Of a stretch of DNA of 22,927 nucleotides, positions 1-10,245 are shown piece by piece. Source of the DNA: Plantago elongata (Eukaryota; Streptophyta; Magnoliopsida; Lamiales; Plantaginaceae); assembly GCA_036897095.1 (NCBI GenBank), contig JAYMSP010002687.1, positions 1 through 22,927 on the forward strand, given 5' to 3'. Both the position numbers and the translations under genes were made by a program. The notes under the pieces were generated by a model. It made no database searches. It was not told the origin of the DNA and was given only the letters and a program-made list of their open reading frames with translations. Each line of letters starts with the position of its first letter. Position 1 is the first letter of the stretch.

Positions 1-25
1 GCTGATTCAATTTAGACACAGGACA

Positions 26-1769
26 ATGGACTCATACACACAGGAACGCCTTCAATCGGATGATGCAATCCCTGGAAATACTGATACAGGGAGCAAGTTG
101 ATCTCAATGGTATGGAGACAGAAGAGACCTAGAGACCTATGTTCTGCCGCCACCCACCTATGCTAGCAAAGCAGCCTTGAGTACTAGACCCAGGAATGTT
201 AAAATCAATGAGGCGAAGACTATTGAGGAAAGAAAACATATCACAATCTCTGAACCGACTCCGGAGATGACGTTTAAACAAATAAACTTTACCAAAGAAT
301 ACCAGGAGCGGTTGATTAGCCCGTGGAAAAACACTATTTTGATTAAGGTGATCCGTAAACCATGGTATTACCCGACACTGTATGACAAACTTGAATCGGT
401 GTGGTCGCTACAAGGTCACTTCTTTGAACTTGTTGATCTAGGACATAGTTGCTACTGCATAAAAGGACTGTTAGAAGAAAAATGCAGCATGATTCTCATG
501 GAGGGTCCGTGGCAGCTAGCAGCCAGTTTCCTATCGATTCGTAAGTGGATTCCCAATTTCATGGACGATAAGGATAAGATTGAAAGCACAATAACTTGGG
601 TGCGAGTTCTGAATTTGCCGGTTGAGATGTTCCGTGAAGCGATTATTGAGTCACTACCTCACTATTTTGGTGACCCGATCATGATTGATGGCAATACATT
701 CACGGCAAAGAAGGGCAAGTTCGCTAGAATCTGCGTGGAGCTTAAGATCAACAACCTTTGGAGCTGGGAATATGTATTGGTGGGAAGGTCTACCAAGTAG
801 TTTACGAAAATCTTCCATCTCCCTGCCATGGTTCTGGGAGGGTAGGTCACCATAGGAGAATGCAGGATGATAAGGAATAATGATTCTGCTGTTGTCAAAG
901 TAACCCAGTAGCTCATGCTCCGGATGATTCAGTTTGGCTCACGAAAAAAGCTAATAAAAAAGAGTATGGTGAATGGATGATAGTGGAACGGAGGAAGAAG
1001 AAGAAACCTGTGGATACCCGTTTGACAACTGCAACATCTACACGAAGAACTAATGGCGCTGGTAATCTCCAGGCGAGCGAACCTCCGATTAACTTTGCAG
1101 CGGGAGTGGGGCAGAGGAGAAATAATGCAAGGAATAAAACTCCAGCTGGAGTTCGGATTCTAACCAGGAAGGAAAATCCGAACTTGGCTGGGATTAGCCA
1201 AATTAGAACAAGTCAGAATGCCAATGTAGGGACTACCTCAAACTATAATGGGAGTAGGAGAACAAAGAATAGTCCTATATATAAATATCACTAATACCAA
1301 TGTTCCCCATCGTCTGAATACTAACTCATCATCTGCAGATTTAGTATTGGAAAATTTGAATGGAGAATGACTTGGAGAACGGCATGGAAATCATGGAGAA
1401 CGAAGAGGACATGGAAGCAATTCCGGAGATCAATCCGGAGGACAAGGAAATAGAGTTTATCAACGGACTGATGGTAGTGCATTGGGCACCAAATCCCAAT
1501 CCAGTGTTCGGGACGATCCAACATCGGTTCCAAGGGACTTGGCGGATAATACGAACAAGAAGGGGGGGGGAGAGGGTAATCCACGTAATGGAAATTTCGG
1601 CGAGTATTTGGGAGATGGAGGTGGAGACACACATCATAGTTGAGGAAGACAATCAACGAACATGTTGGCAATCTTACAACCCGAGCGTATGGGAGCGTGT
1701 GAGGTAGAATGTGTTGCTTCCGAAAGCAATACGACAACTGATGTTGATATGGATGGGGTTACCTGTTGA
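26..1769 (+). pseudogene. LINE ORF1 (DUF4283 / zinc-knuckle nucleic-acid-binding protein), broken
   Basis: ORF1 proteins of plant L1 elements bind the element RNA. A start at ATG 26 gives an N-terminus that must shift frame around 100-130 to join the long open stretch ending at 800. That stretch has a DUF4283 pattern (SPWKNTILIKVI near the start, RICVELKI near the end). A second shift near 785 leads into a knuckle at 824-863, CHGSGRVGHHRR, in which the second Cys is Ser and the last Cys is out of frame. A basic segment (EWMIVERRKKKK, from about 968) follows, then a Gly/Asn/Arg-rich tail in frame with the TGA at 1767-1769. Within that tail TGA codons at 1368-1370 and 1641-1643 interrupt the frame. 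The start and exact shift points are inferred. Confidence 0.8.
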
Positions 1770-1797
1770 TTACTCCCTGATACCACCTCATCTATAC

Positions 1798-4700
1798 ATG
1801 GTTAACATGAAGATTGTTTCTTGGAATTGCCAGGGGGCAAGTTTTGAAAATTTCCGTAGGAATTTTCGAGATTTGGTTAGATCGCACAACCCTCTAGTTG
1901 TGTTACTGCTTGAGACTAGAGTATCGGCTCAAACGGCGTATGAAATTGCGCCCTTTTTGGGTTATACTAATTATGAGATTGCACCTACCGATGGGATGGC
2001 GGGTGGTGTGTGGATGTTATGGAATGAAAGCGAAGTTGATGTCGAAATATTGAGTGTGGAAGACCAAGCTATCCACGCTTTAATTGGTTTTCATCGACAA
2101 GAGAAGTGGAGAATTTCTGGGGTCTACGCAAAGCCAAGACGGGCTGATAAAATCCGGATTTTTAATAGTATGGAGAATATTGCGAAGTCTGTTGATTTGC
2201 CTTGGCTTGTCACCGGGGATTTTAATGAGGTGAGCTTCTCGCATGAAAAATAAGGGGGGAGAGTAGCTTCGATCAACCGGCTCCTGTTCTTCCAAAATTA
2301 CATGGCAGCGTGCGGATTACTCGATCTGGGGTTCCATGGACCGCGGTTTACTTGGACTAACAAAAACCAATTGGGCCGAGTGATCAGGGAGAGGATTGAT
2401 AGGGCAATGGAAAATACACTTTGGCTAGATAAATTTCCAGATAACGCAATTATTCACCTACCAAGAACAAAGTCTGATCATCATCCTATATTAAACAACT
2501 GCTTTGGGTTGGAGCAGGACTCTATTAAGAAACCGTTTCGCTTTGAAGCTACGTGGTTCACACATCCAGCATGTGAACCCATCTTACGCAGCATATGGGA
2601 GTCGAGTGATGGTGTGGTTAGTGCAATAAATAAAGTCCCGGACATGATGATACAGTGGAATAAATAGCACTTTGGAAATATCTTTCGGCGCAAAAGAAAG
2701 GTGCTGGCTAGGCTTGATGGTGTACAAAAGAGTCTTGCGAACCAGCCTAATGAGTTTCTTCAAGGTTTGGAGGTTGAATTGACAAATGAGTACAATCAAA
2801 TATTACATCAAGAAGAACTTCATTGGTACCAGAAATCGGGAGTAAAGTGGAAGGCGAACGTAATACAATTTTTTTTTTCATAAATCCACTATTATGAGCG
2901 AAGAAGGAACAAAGTCTTGATGCTAAGAATTGGATCAAGGAGGATGCTGAGTTGCGAGAACATGATTTCCTCCACTTTGCAAATTTATTTCAGGATACAG
3001 GAGGGTACGGGAGGAGAGCCCACTGCTTACCAATTTCAAACCAGTAGACCACCATTACCCCGGAGGAAAAACTGAATCTGGAGGCCCCGGTGACTCTTCG
3101 AGAACTGAATAAGGTGGTGTGGGCAACTAGCTCATATAAAGCACCAGGCCCGGACGGACTACAAGCGATATTCTACCAAAAGAGTTGGGAATGGGTGGCA
3201 GATTCTCTTCTGAATTTCATGCAGGATGCTTTTGAAAAAGGATACTTTGAACCATTCTTATGCGCATCAAACATGTGTGTTATACCGAAGGTCTCACATC
3301 CGGAGATCATATCACAATTCCGTCCCATCTCACTCTATAATGTGATATATAAGTTCGTCACAAAGTGTGTAACCATGAGGTTAAAGCTCATTATGCCTCA
3401 GTTAATTGCGCCGACTTAATCCAGCTTTATAAAGGGTAGAAGTACGCAAGACAACATCTTTTCTCTCCAAGAAATACTCCACTCCCTCCGTTCGAAGAAG
3501 AAGAACAACAAAGTTAGATGTTTGGTAATGAAACTTGACCTGGAGAAAGCGTATGACAAGGTCAACTGGCACTTCCTAGAGGATACTTTTGTGGAGTTCC
3601 AGTTCCCGGGTAGTTTGGTGAAACTTATTATGTTCTGCGTTCGAAATGCCTCAACCAACATCTTGTGGAATGGTGAACCGTTAGAAGCGTTTGCACATTC
3701 TTGTAGCCTTCGTCAAGGAGATCCTCTATCTCCATATCTCTTCGTCTTGTGTGTGGAGTGGCTTTCATACCTTATCAACGAAGCAGTGGAAAGGAAGAGA
3801 TGGAAACCAATTGTACCTTGTCGAGCTGCACCGAAAATATCCCATTTGTTCTTCGCCGATGACTTGGTATTAATGGGCAAGGCTACGGTTTCTACATGTA
3901 GAGAAATTCGACGAGTTATGGATAAATTTTGCAAAGTCTCTGGTCTGAAACTGAACACAACCAAGTCGAAGATTTTCTTTTCTAACACGGGAGGTGCTAG
4001 CTTAAAGAGAACAATGAGTGATATTCTAGGATTCGAACAAACAACAAATTTGGGAAAATACCTTGGAGTATATCTCACGCATGGAAGAATTGGAACGTAG
4101 GCATTTGCGGATACTTTCAACAGAATACTTGCTAAAATGAACAGCTGGAAGCATAAGTTTATGTCCATAGTAGGCTGATCAACGCTCATCAAAGCAGTGT
4201 CCTCAGCAATCCCCATCTACTCTATGTAGTCAAGTTGGCTCCCAGAGTATGTGTGCGACAAACTTGACCGGTTAAATAGAGATTTTCTATGGTCTTCTGA
4301 TTCGAACAAAAGGAAGCTACACCTTGGATTGGCAAAAGGTTATTCTTCTGAAAGATAGCGGTGGCTTGGGCATCCGTACAGCTAGAGAATGTAATGAATC
4401 TTTGTAAGCTAAGTTGGCTTGGAGGATTTTTAAGAAGGAAGATACAGTTTGGCAAAAGCTTGTTCAAGCAAAATATCTAAAGTCTACTGATCTAATAAAC
4501 TGCAAGGCTAGACCAAGTGACAGTGCGACATGGAAAAGTATACTAAAATGTGTGGAGTTGATCAAACCACATCTCAGATGGAGAATAGGAGACGGTAAAA
4601 CCACGTTCTTTTGGTTTGCTAATTGGATGGGAAGTGGAGCTATCATTGATAAAGGAGTTGAGGTACGGGAGGAAGATGGGCATCTTACTGTTGCTGATCT

Positions 4701-5861
4701 CTTGTCTCCCGATCACTGAAACCTTGAAAATATTAATACCAGGATATAGAGTTCGATTCTAGAGAAAATATCCAACTGTCAAGTATCTCTTGAAGATAGA
4801 CTGGATGAAATCCTATGGAACGAGACTGCGAATGGAATTTTCACTTGTCAATCGGCTTACAAGGTATTGGGTAGGAGGGATTTGGCACCTCAAAACCGAT
4901 GTCGAAAGTCGAATTGGGTGTGGAGTGCGAAGTGTAGCAGTAAGATCCAGCACTTCATGTGGCTTGCTACGCAGGGCAGATTAGCCACTAACCACTTAAG
5001 AAAAGCACGAAAGATTGTGCAGTCTGCTGAATGGCCGTTGTGTCACCATCAGGACGAGTCAGTTGTACATGTGCTCAGAGACTGCCTGGCTACAAGGAGA
5101 ATATGGAAGCAACTTGTTCCTCTGAATAAAATGGCAGAATTTTTTGCCGTTACTAAAGAAGACTGGTTGGAACATAATATAACTTTGGTTAACTACAAGT
5201 TGGAGAGAGCAGCCCCATGGCATTACACCTTTATTGCAGGAATCTGGATTATATGGAAGGCCAGAAACAACTTTATGTTCAATAGGCGAAAGGAAGGAGT
5301 GGATGAAAAGATTTTCAAGATCACTCAACTAGGTTGAAAAATGCACACACACCTACGGAAGAAGAAAACACCCAGGGGCAGAGCTCGATGGAATAAACCA
5401 TAACTTGGGTGGGTAAAGCTGAACACCGATGGTAGTGTGGTTTCAACAACAAACAAAGGGGGCTCCGGTGGAGTTACTCGGGATGCTGACGGTAATTGGA
5501 TGTGGGGATTTTCAGAAGCTATCAATGCCCCTACAATACTTGAAGCGGAATTGCAAGCTTTAAAATCTTGTTTGGCAGAAGCATGGGATCGGAGACACGA
5601 AAAGCTCATGGTTGAAACAAATTCCCTTGAGAACCTTAACCTTCTAAATGGAGATGATGTATCACCGATTCCTAATGTAACTGCTCTGGTAGAGGACTGC
5701 AAGAGATTACTCCGTATGTCGTGGTCCGTCAAGCTCCTATGGACTGGACGACCAACTTAGTTGTGGATAAACTCGCAAAGTTAGCTAGCTTGGTACGGTT
5801 GGCAAAGTCCTATGGGATTCGCCCCCGAACCAAGTTGTACCGTACTTTCATTTCGATTTAG
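1798..5861 (+). pseudogene. LINE ORF2 polyprotein (endonuclease, reverse transcriptase, zf-RVT, RNase H), broken
   Basis: This is the enzyme for target-primed reverse transcription. The start is ATG 1798 or 1807 (MKIVSWNCQG). The endonuclease covers about 1807-2490, with WNCQG, LLLETRV, TGDFNEV and SDHHPI all visible. The reverse transcriptase covers about 3090-4000, with APGPDG at 3141-3158, a Q-FRPISL motif, LRQGDPLSP and the catalytic FADD at 3852-3863. The zf-RVT region lies around 4840-5110 (WPLC, then H and C). RNase H starts near 5415 with NTDGS and AELQAL, but the usual third acidic residue reads Asn (VETNSLE). In-frame stops are at 2251, 2665, 3417, 4098, 4177, 4717, 4747, 5335 and 5401. 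Frame changes occur around 2880-3090, 4290-4330 and 5757-5766. The frame ends at TAG 5859-5861. Confidence 0.92.
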
Positions 5862-5900
5862 TCTAAGGACTCGAACGTCTTTTCATTACCAAAAAAAAAT
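5862..5900 (+). other. LINE 3' UTR and poly-A tail
   Basis: About 30 bases follow the ORF2 stop, then nine A residues at 5892-5900. The base after the tail starts sequence that aligns with the inside of the 3' LTR near 8771. This fixes the LINE 3' boundary and shows orientation. The tail is short, as expected for an old or decayed copy. Confidence 0.8.
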
Positions 5901-6177
5901 TACAATAAATAAATAGGACCATTAAGGCTTAACCCTAATAAGTTGAATGATGATATATACTTACCGTTGAATAGCGTGCAACTACCGTGAAAGCGTGCCA
6001 TTTTAGACTCTCCTAAAACGCAACCTCCTCTTCTCTTTTCTTTGTTCGTGCTAACCCTAGGGTTAGAGGTGATCTGAATGCGCCATCTACTTCCAGTTCA
6101 GCATGTACAGGTTAGTACTTACTTAATTCGCTCTTCTTTCTTGTTAATTCGCGGATCGTCAAAACAACATCCCAACA
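5901..6177 (+). repeat. 5' LTR, 3' portion only
   Basis: This aligns with 8771-9049 of the 3' LTR through the TATA region, a CTAACCCTAGGGTTAG palindrome at 6051-6066 and the terminal CCAACA at 6172-6177. That terminus is the inverted complement of TGTTGG at the 3' LTR start (8458). Homology starts directly after the LINE poly-A. The TATA region here has a one-base indel relative to the 3' LTR and reads as ATAAATAAATA. Confidence 0.88.
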
Positions 6178-6179
6178 CA

Positions 6180-6192
6180 TGGCCTCTGAGCC
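6180..6192 (+). other. Degenerate primer-binding site, initiator tRNA-Met type
   Basis: The sequence TGGCCTCTGAGCC lies two bases after the LTR end. The common plant primer-binding site complementary to initiator tRNA-Met is TGGTATCAGAGCC, and 10 of 13 positions agree. Its position right after the LTR supports the call. Confidence 0.65.
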
Positions 6193-6265
6193 GGTTGTGG
6201 ATTTCTACTACGTTTCCGAATTAGTACTGTGATCACTCTACGACAAGACGTCAACGAGATCCACG

Positions 6266-7870
6266 TTGTCGAGCCATGAAAGGTTTGATGGGCTAGAAGA
6301 AACAATCTTGGACATCATGGACATGCTGGAGACGATCTTCATGAGGAAGAAGGCGGCGGCGGCGCAGCTGGCGATAAGCCAACTGCATCCACCGACTGCA
6401 CGTCGACCGTGCCAGTCGTACATGCCAACGGCGTGTCTGTCATGCACGCGGCTCCACCCAGCGGCGTGCCAATCGCACCTGCTGCCCCAACCAGTGGCGC
6501 ACCAAACCCATCCAACGTTGGTGGCTTTTATCCCGAAGTCACTGCTGCTCCCGTTATGCAAGGATCCCCACGAATTCGGGTGTACGAAAAGGGTTTGGAA
6601 GAAGGGGAAACATCAAAGGAAGGACTATTCTCAGGTAAGGGACCAGGCGAGCTTGACTTGGGACCGGAAAAGGGAAGGGCTGCTAAGGGCAAGAAGTTGT
6701 TGTGTCATCCATGGGATGTTGGAGCTCTGCGGATTGCTAGGAAGAAGGCTAGGGATCAACATGAGCCGGACAAGGACCCGGAAACACCTGAAGAAGGAGT
6801 GGATCATAACTTCGACACACTCTGGGAATAAATCGAGGGAGAGAGGCTTCTGGGAAGGAGAGGTCGTAGGCACATGGAGTATCCGGAACGATTCCAGGAA
6901 ACCATTCGATCACCTGAGCTAAGAACTACCTATAGACCAAAGGGTGGGCTGGAGTATGAGCCATACGAACGCTACCAAGTACGACCACCAAACCTAAGGG
7001 GTAGCTATGACGGGATGAGGAACCAGGATCCAGAGGAATTCTTCTTGAGTTCCTGAAATTCTCTGGAGAGGATGTGCTCAACTGGATGGACAAGGTTGAG
7101 CAATACTTTGAGTTTGAAGGGATGGGGAGCAAGGAACATGTGCAACTGGCATCTTACCACCTGGAAGGAGAAGCACGCAGCTGGTGGCATTGGTATACCC
7201 AGGTAACTAGCCATCCTCTTGATTCCTGGCTACACTTCAAGAAGGGGATCTTGATGCGTTTCGGGACTGCTACACTGGAAGACGCTAATGAGGCTATGAG
7301 TCACCTCAAGAAAACTGGAACCTTCAGAGACTACCTGAGGGAGTTTGAACGCCTCATGAATCAGGTGTCGGGTTGGCTGCCTAGCGCCTTCCTAGGAAAT
7401 TTCATGGCCAGACTGAAGGCAAAGCTCTCTTATGAGCTAATGATGTGGAGACCCCAAAGCTTACATGAAGCTGTGGAATTGGCTACACGGAAGGATGATC
7501 ATCTAAGGATGACCAAGGGCATGCCTACTGCTCTTGTCAAAACTACATTTAATCGTATTCCACCAGCTACTACTTTAATACCTATATCTAATGCTGAGAA
7601 GGCACGAACAAGTACCAACTTCCGTTTGGCCGAGGATGAGATACGTCGCCGTCGAGCGGTTGGGTTATGCTTCACCTGTGATGAAAGGTACACCTTTAAT
7701 CACATTTACAAGAATGTGAAGGCCCTGATCTTGACTACTGAGGCAGACGAAGACGGGAAGGGAGTAGAGGCCGAAGTCGTCGACTCCGACACTGAGGAGA
7801 TAGTCGACTTCAACATGATGAGCTCACACCAGGCTCCAAGGGCAATGAAGTTCGAGGCAGGTCTAGGACA
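6266..7870 (+). pseudogene. Retrotransposon gag, frameshifted
   Basis: Gag forms the particle that packages element RNA. The N-terminal part begins around 6266 (SSHERFDGLEETILDIMDML). It shifts frame near 6390 into a Pro/Ala-rich linker, then again before the core at about 7041-7510. The core shows the Retrotrans_gag pattern: EFLKFSGEDVLNWMDKVEQYF, then LEGEARSWWHW, FRDYLREFERL and LHEAVELA. A zinc-knuckle-like segment at about 7668-7720 reads CFTCDERYTFNHIYKN; the place where the family has Cys (H-x-C) holds Tyr. An acidic stretch links it to the protease. No single start codon serves the whole frame. Confidence 0.82.
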
Positions 7871-7875
7871 ACAAT

Positions 7876-8244
7876 ATGTCCGAATCATGGTCGAGAGGAG
7901 CCAGTCTGAGTTTCATCGACCAAGCTCTAGTGGAGAAGCTGGGATGGCCGGAAGGTAGCACGGATAAGCAGTATTGGGTCCGATCAGCCAGTGGTCACAA
8001 GGTTCGCTGCACTCAGCACTACAAACAGGTACATGTCACCATACAGGGAGTCCACTTCTCTATGACTCTCTTTGTTGTTCCGATTTCTGATCCAATAATC
8101 GATGTTATTTTGGGGATAGATTGGATGGAACTGGTAAGTCCGATACTCTGGGACGTTAAGAGGATTCCCATGACCATCTGGGGCAACGAGGAGAAGGTGA
8201 TCCATAAGGGTATTGGAAAAAGTGGGAAGGCCCTATACTCATGA
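7876..8244 (+). pseudogene. Retropepsin-like aspartic protease remnant, active-site motif lost
   Basis: This would cleave the Gag polyprotein. The stretch GASLSFIDQALVEKLGW, then ISDPIIDVILGIDWM, matches the retropepsin fold in Ty3/gypsy elements (active-site loop and the later ILG-D-W motif). The canonical D-S-G before GAS reads S-R-G here because of a small deletion around 7890, which also shifts the frame away from gag. The catalytic Asp is therefore missing. Nothing resembling a reverse transcriptase follows the stop at 8242-8244. A short later stretch (DLGDKVRFKGGGV, ending near 8457) resembles the C-terminal tail next to the polypurine tract in such elements. Confidence 0.78.
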
Positions 8245-8441
8245 CTTGCAGCCATGGGTTGTGGCACAAGGGGGCCATGCTTAAAACTGACATGGAACTA
8301 GGACGCGACATAAAGAGGAGTCGATATGCGGCTCTACCTGAAGATCTCACCAAGGCGGTCAATTCACCTGAGTTGAAAATGACTGCGACTGCTTGGGGAG
8401 ACAGCTCGTCCCGGAAGGACCTTGGGGACAAGGTCCGTTTT

Positions 8442-8456
8442 AAGGGGGGGGGGGTA
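8442..8456 (+). other. Polypurine tract
   Basis: AA followed by eleven G and TA lies directly before the LTR start TGTTGG at 8458. This is the expected position and composition of the plus-strand primer of an LTR retrotransposon. Confidence 0.8.
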
Positions 8457-8457
8457 T

Positions 8458-9049
8458 TGTTGGAAGTCGAATTATCGAGTCCAACACTAGTTCGTCAGAC
8501 CTGGACCTAATCCGCCTAAAGCCTGCTAATGAAAAGAATAACCTAGAAGATCTCCAGAATCTCCAAACATATATCTTTATCTTATTTTAAGCAATTAAGA
8601 TTCTGTGTTGATTAGCAAGTCAGAGAATAAAGGCAGAGTATCTGCAGGAATCTTCTATTCCTAGGATTAGTCTCTTGTTAGGTAACTCTAGATTTCAGCA
8701 TATCTTATTTAGATCATAGCATATCTTTCATTTCATTTAGTTTACTTAATTACATAAAATATATGTCAGGTAACAATTATAAATAGGACCATTAGGGTTT
8801 TAACCTAATCAGTTGATTGATGATATTTACTTACCGTTGAATAGCGTGCAACTACCATGAAAGCGTGTACCATTTTAGACTCTCTTAAAACGCGACATCT
8901 TCCTCTCTTTTCTCTGTTTGTGCTAACCCTAGGGTTAGAGGTGATCCGAATGCGCCATCTACTTCCAGTTCGACATCTACGGGTTAGTATTTACTTAATT
9001 CGCACTTCTTTCTTATTAATTCGCAGATCGTCAAAACAACATCCCAATA
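8458..9049 (+). repeat. 3' LTR, complete (592 bp)
   Basis: It starts TGTTGG and ends CCAATA; the 5' LTR ends CCAACA, so the final bases carry one C-to-T change. It contains a TATA box at 8778-8785 and the 16-base palindrome at 8923-8938. It shares about 265 bases with the truncated 5' LTR. The right flank after 9049 is TAATAATT. The matching left flank is outside the window, so the target duplication cannot be tested. Confidence 0.88.
8778..8785 (+). promoter_or_regulatory. LTR TATA box
   Basis: TATAAATA lies about 320 bases into the LTR. It marks the likely U3/R region. The LINE in the other LTR sits immediately upstream of the equivalent point. Confidence 0.6.
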
Positions 9050-9177
9050 TAATAATTTACATGAAGCAAAATTAGAAATTAATCTGTAATTAATCTTGAA
9101 AGTAATGAGACGTAAAATGTTCAATTAAATCGTAATGAAACTTTACTTACTGCACTTCCAGTATGTAATTGTGAGAG

Positions 9178-9685
9178 TGTTAACTCAACAATGATATTGA
9201 TCGTTAAACGGCGTAGATTAAATATGGAATCAACGGTGGTGATCAAATCCAGGATATGGAAAGCTGGATAATTAGTTAGGAATTTAATTAATTCAGTTTC
9301 CTGATTCTAGAAGGAGTTCTAGTGGTACCTTGAAACTTGATACAAGAAGAATTAGTAATTGGTTTTCTTGTTCTAGTAGGATTTGGTAGTTGAGTTCTCT
9401 ATATAGATTAGAACATTCAATCATCATCATAGAGAGTTAGAGATCATACTTCAAAAAATAAGATATTAGGTTGGTCTTATCTTTTATGTGGATTATTCTT
9501 GTTGCGTCGCATAGTTGTAATCTAAGTATCGATAAAGGTTGTTGATTGGTCTTCGTTGACGTAGTTAATTGCCGAACCACGTTAAATCTTGTGTCTCTGA
9601 CTTTCTGATTTTGATTCGTTTGAACTTAATAATAATGAAATTGAATATTTTACAAATTATAATTTTAATTGATTCGTATTCAACA
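9178..9685 (+). repeat. Copia-like LTR remnant
   Basis: The stretch starts TGTTAACTCA and ends TTCAACA. TATATAG is at 9400-9406. Towards the 3' end a segment near 9578 reads TTGCCGAACCACGTTAAATC, which resembles the conserved 3' part of many plant Ty1/copia LTRs. The bases just after it (TCAATGAGC) loosely resemble the tRNA-Met primer site. No coding region of such an element follows, so this is a solo LTR or a truncated 5' LTR. The boundaries are inferred from short terminal repeats and could be wrong. Confidence 0.45.
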
Positions 9686-10107
9686 TCAATGAGCAACCTC
9701 TTCTAGAGGGAGGAAATATGGGAAACCCGAAATATATGTTCAGTGGCCACGCCCAAATAAAATTAAAAAGTTTCTGGTCAGAAATTCATCGCCAAGGCAG
9801 CACTGGATATAGTCCATCTGATCAGGCATTGAGGTCTTGCAAGAAAATATCCAACACAGTATCTAATTAATTTGCATTTCAGATTTTCAAGAGAAGCAAC
9901 TCTGGTGAAATATCTGATTTTCTTCATTTTGATTTTCCTTCGGTTATATTTTAGGGGTAATTTTACATGAATTTAACTATTCGATTGTTTCAACAACTAC
10001 ATGCTCAACTTTGAGTTTTATTTGACTGAACAGACAATATACTACATTGCAAAATGATTGAAACTAGTTTAAGTTATGTATACTCTACTATATTTTCAGG
10101 GATAGAA
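9686..10107. other. Intergenic, no gene recognised
   Basis: AT-rich sequence. It holds one 50-codon open frame at 9718-9870 (starts MGNPKYMF) that I cannot assign to any family. I see no promoter or RNA gene here. Confidence 0.6.
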
Positions 10108-10245
10108 TCAGTTTAAAACTAGATTTTCTTCATCTTCCCACATGAAATACTTGTCGAAATTCTCAGAATAAGAGTTGAGATCGTAAGCGAACGTCCTCGA
10201 TTTCATATACTTGGACCAATAAGAGTTGAATTCGTAAGTTATCAT
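10108..10245 (-). pseudogene. Truncated copy of the small SYSQNF/FSARFA family gene
   Basis: The minus strand gives a 45-codon frame from ATG at 10243-10245 to TGA at 10108-10110. Its middle reads SRTFAYDLNSYSENFDKYF and then MWEDEEN, closely matching the two intact neighbours at 10464-10751 and 13599-13868. It lacks the N-terminal KAPQIW-QMWKKLKKD block and the C-terminal SFSARFAVI block, so it is truncated at both ends. It also carries an in-frame 51-base partial duplication: 10167-10187 and 10218-10238 agree at 19 of 21 positions, giving YEFNSY and then YDLNSY in the product. It may be a dead fragment, or it may make a short peptide. Confidence 0.7.

Larger units (their letters stand above)
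1..5900 (+). mobile_element. L1-type LINE retrotransposon, degenerate, 5' end outside the window
   Basis: This is a non-LTR retrotransposon. The order seen is ORF1 (DUF4283-like, then a CCHC-like knuckle), ORF2 (endonuclease, reverse transcriptase, zf-RVT, RNase H), a short 3' UTR and a poly-A run at 5892-5900. That order and the A-tail are typical of plant L1-clade elements. Both ORFs carry several frameshifts and many in-frame stops, so the copy cannot encode its own machinery. No 5' UTR start or target-site duplication is visible, because the left edge of the window cuts in just before ORF1. The 3' end abuts an LTR fragment, which implies insertion into a resident LTR element. Confidence 0.93.
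5901..9049 (+). mobile_element. Non-autonomous LTR retrotransposon (gag and protease remnant only), interrupted by the LINE
   Basis: Two related LTR sequences (5901-6177 and 8458-9049) flank about 2.28 kb of internal DNA. Next to the 5' LTR is a primer-binding-like site (6180-6192), and before the 3' LTR is a polypurine tract (8442-8456). The internal part has a retrotransposon gag domain and a retropepsin-like stretch, as in Ty3/gypsy elements. The space between the protease remnant and the polypurine tract is only about 210 bases, so reverse transcriptase, RNase H and integrase are absent. By-eye alignment of the shared LTR part gives roughly 10% difference, so the insertion is old. The upstream part of the 5' LTR lies beyond the LINE, off the left of the window. 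Confidence 0.85.

Noticed and set aside
1360-1707. 115-codon plus-strand open frame rich in Glu and Met
   Set aside because: It is a shadow of the LINE ORF1 tail, which reads in another frame as a Gly/Asn/Arg-rich segment leading to the ORF2 start.
3474-3495. ACTCCCTCCGTTC, like a Stowaway miniature-element end
   Set aside because: It lies inside the LINE reverse transcriptase frame and encodes expected residues (LHSLRSKKK); no partner end is present.
9718-9870. 50-codon plus-strand open frame starting MGNPKYMF
   Set aside because: Short, no recognised family, and it lies directly after an LTR remnant; insufficient support for a gene.
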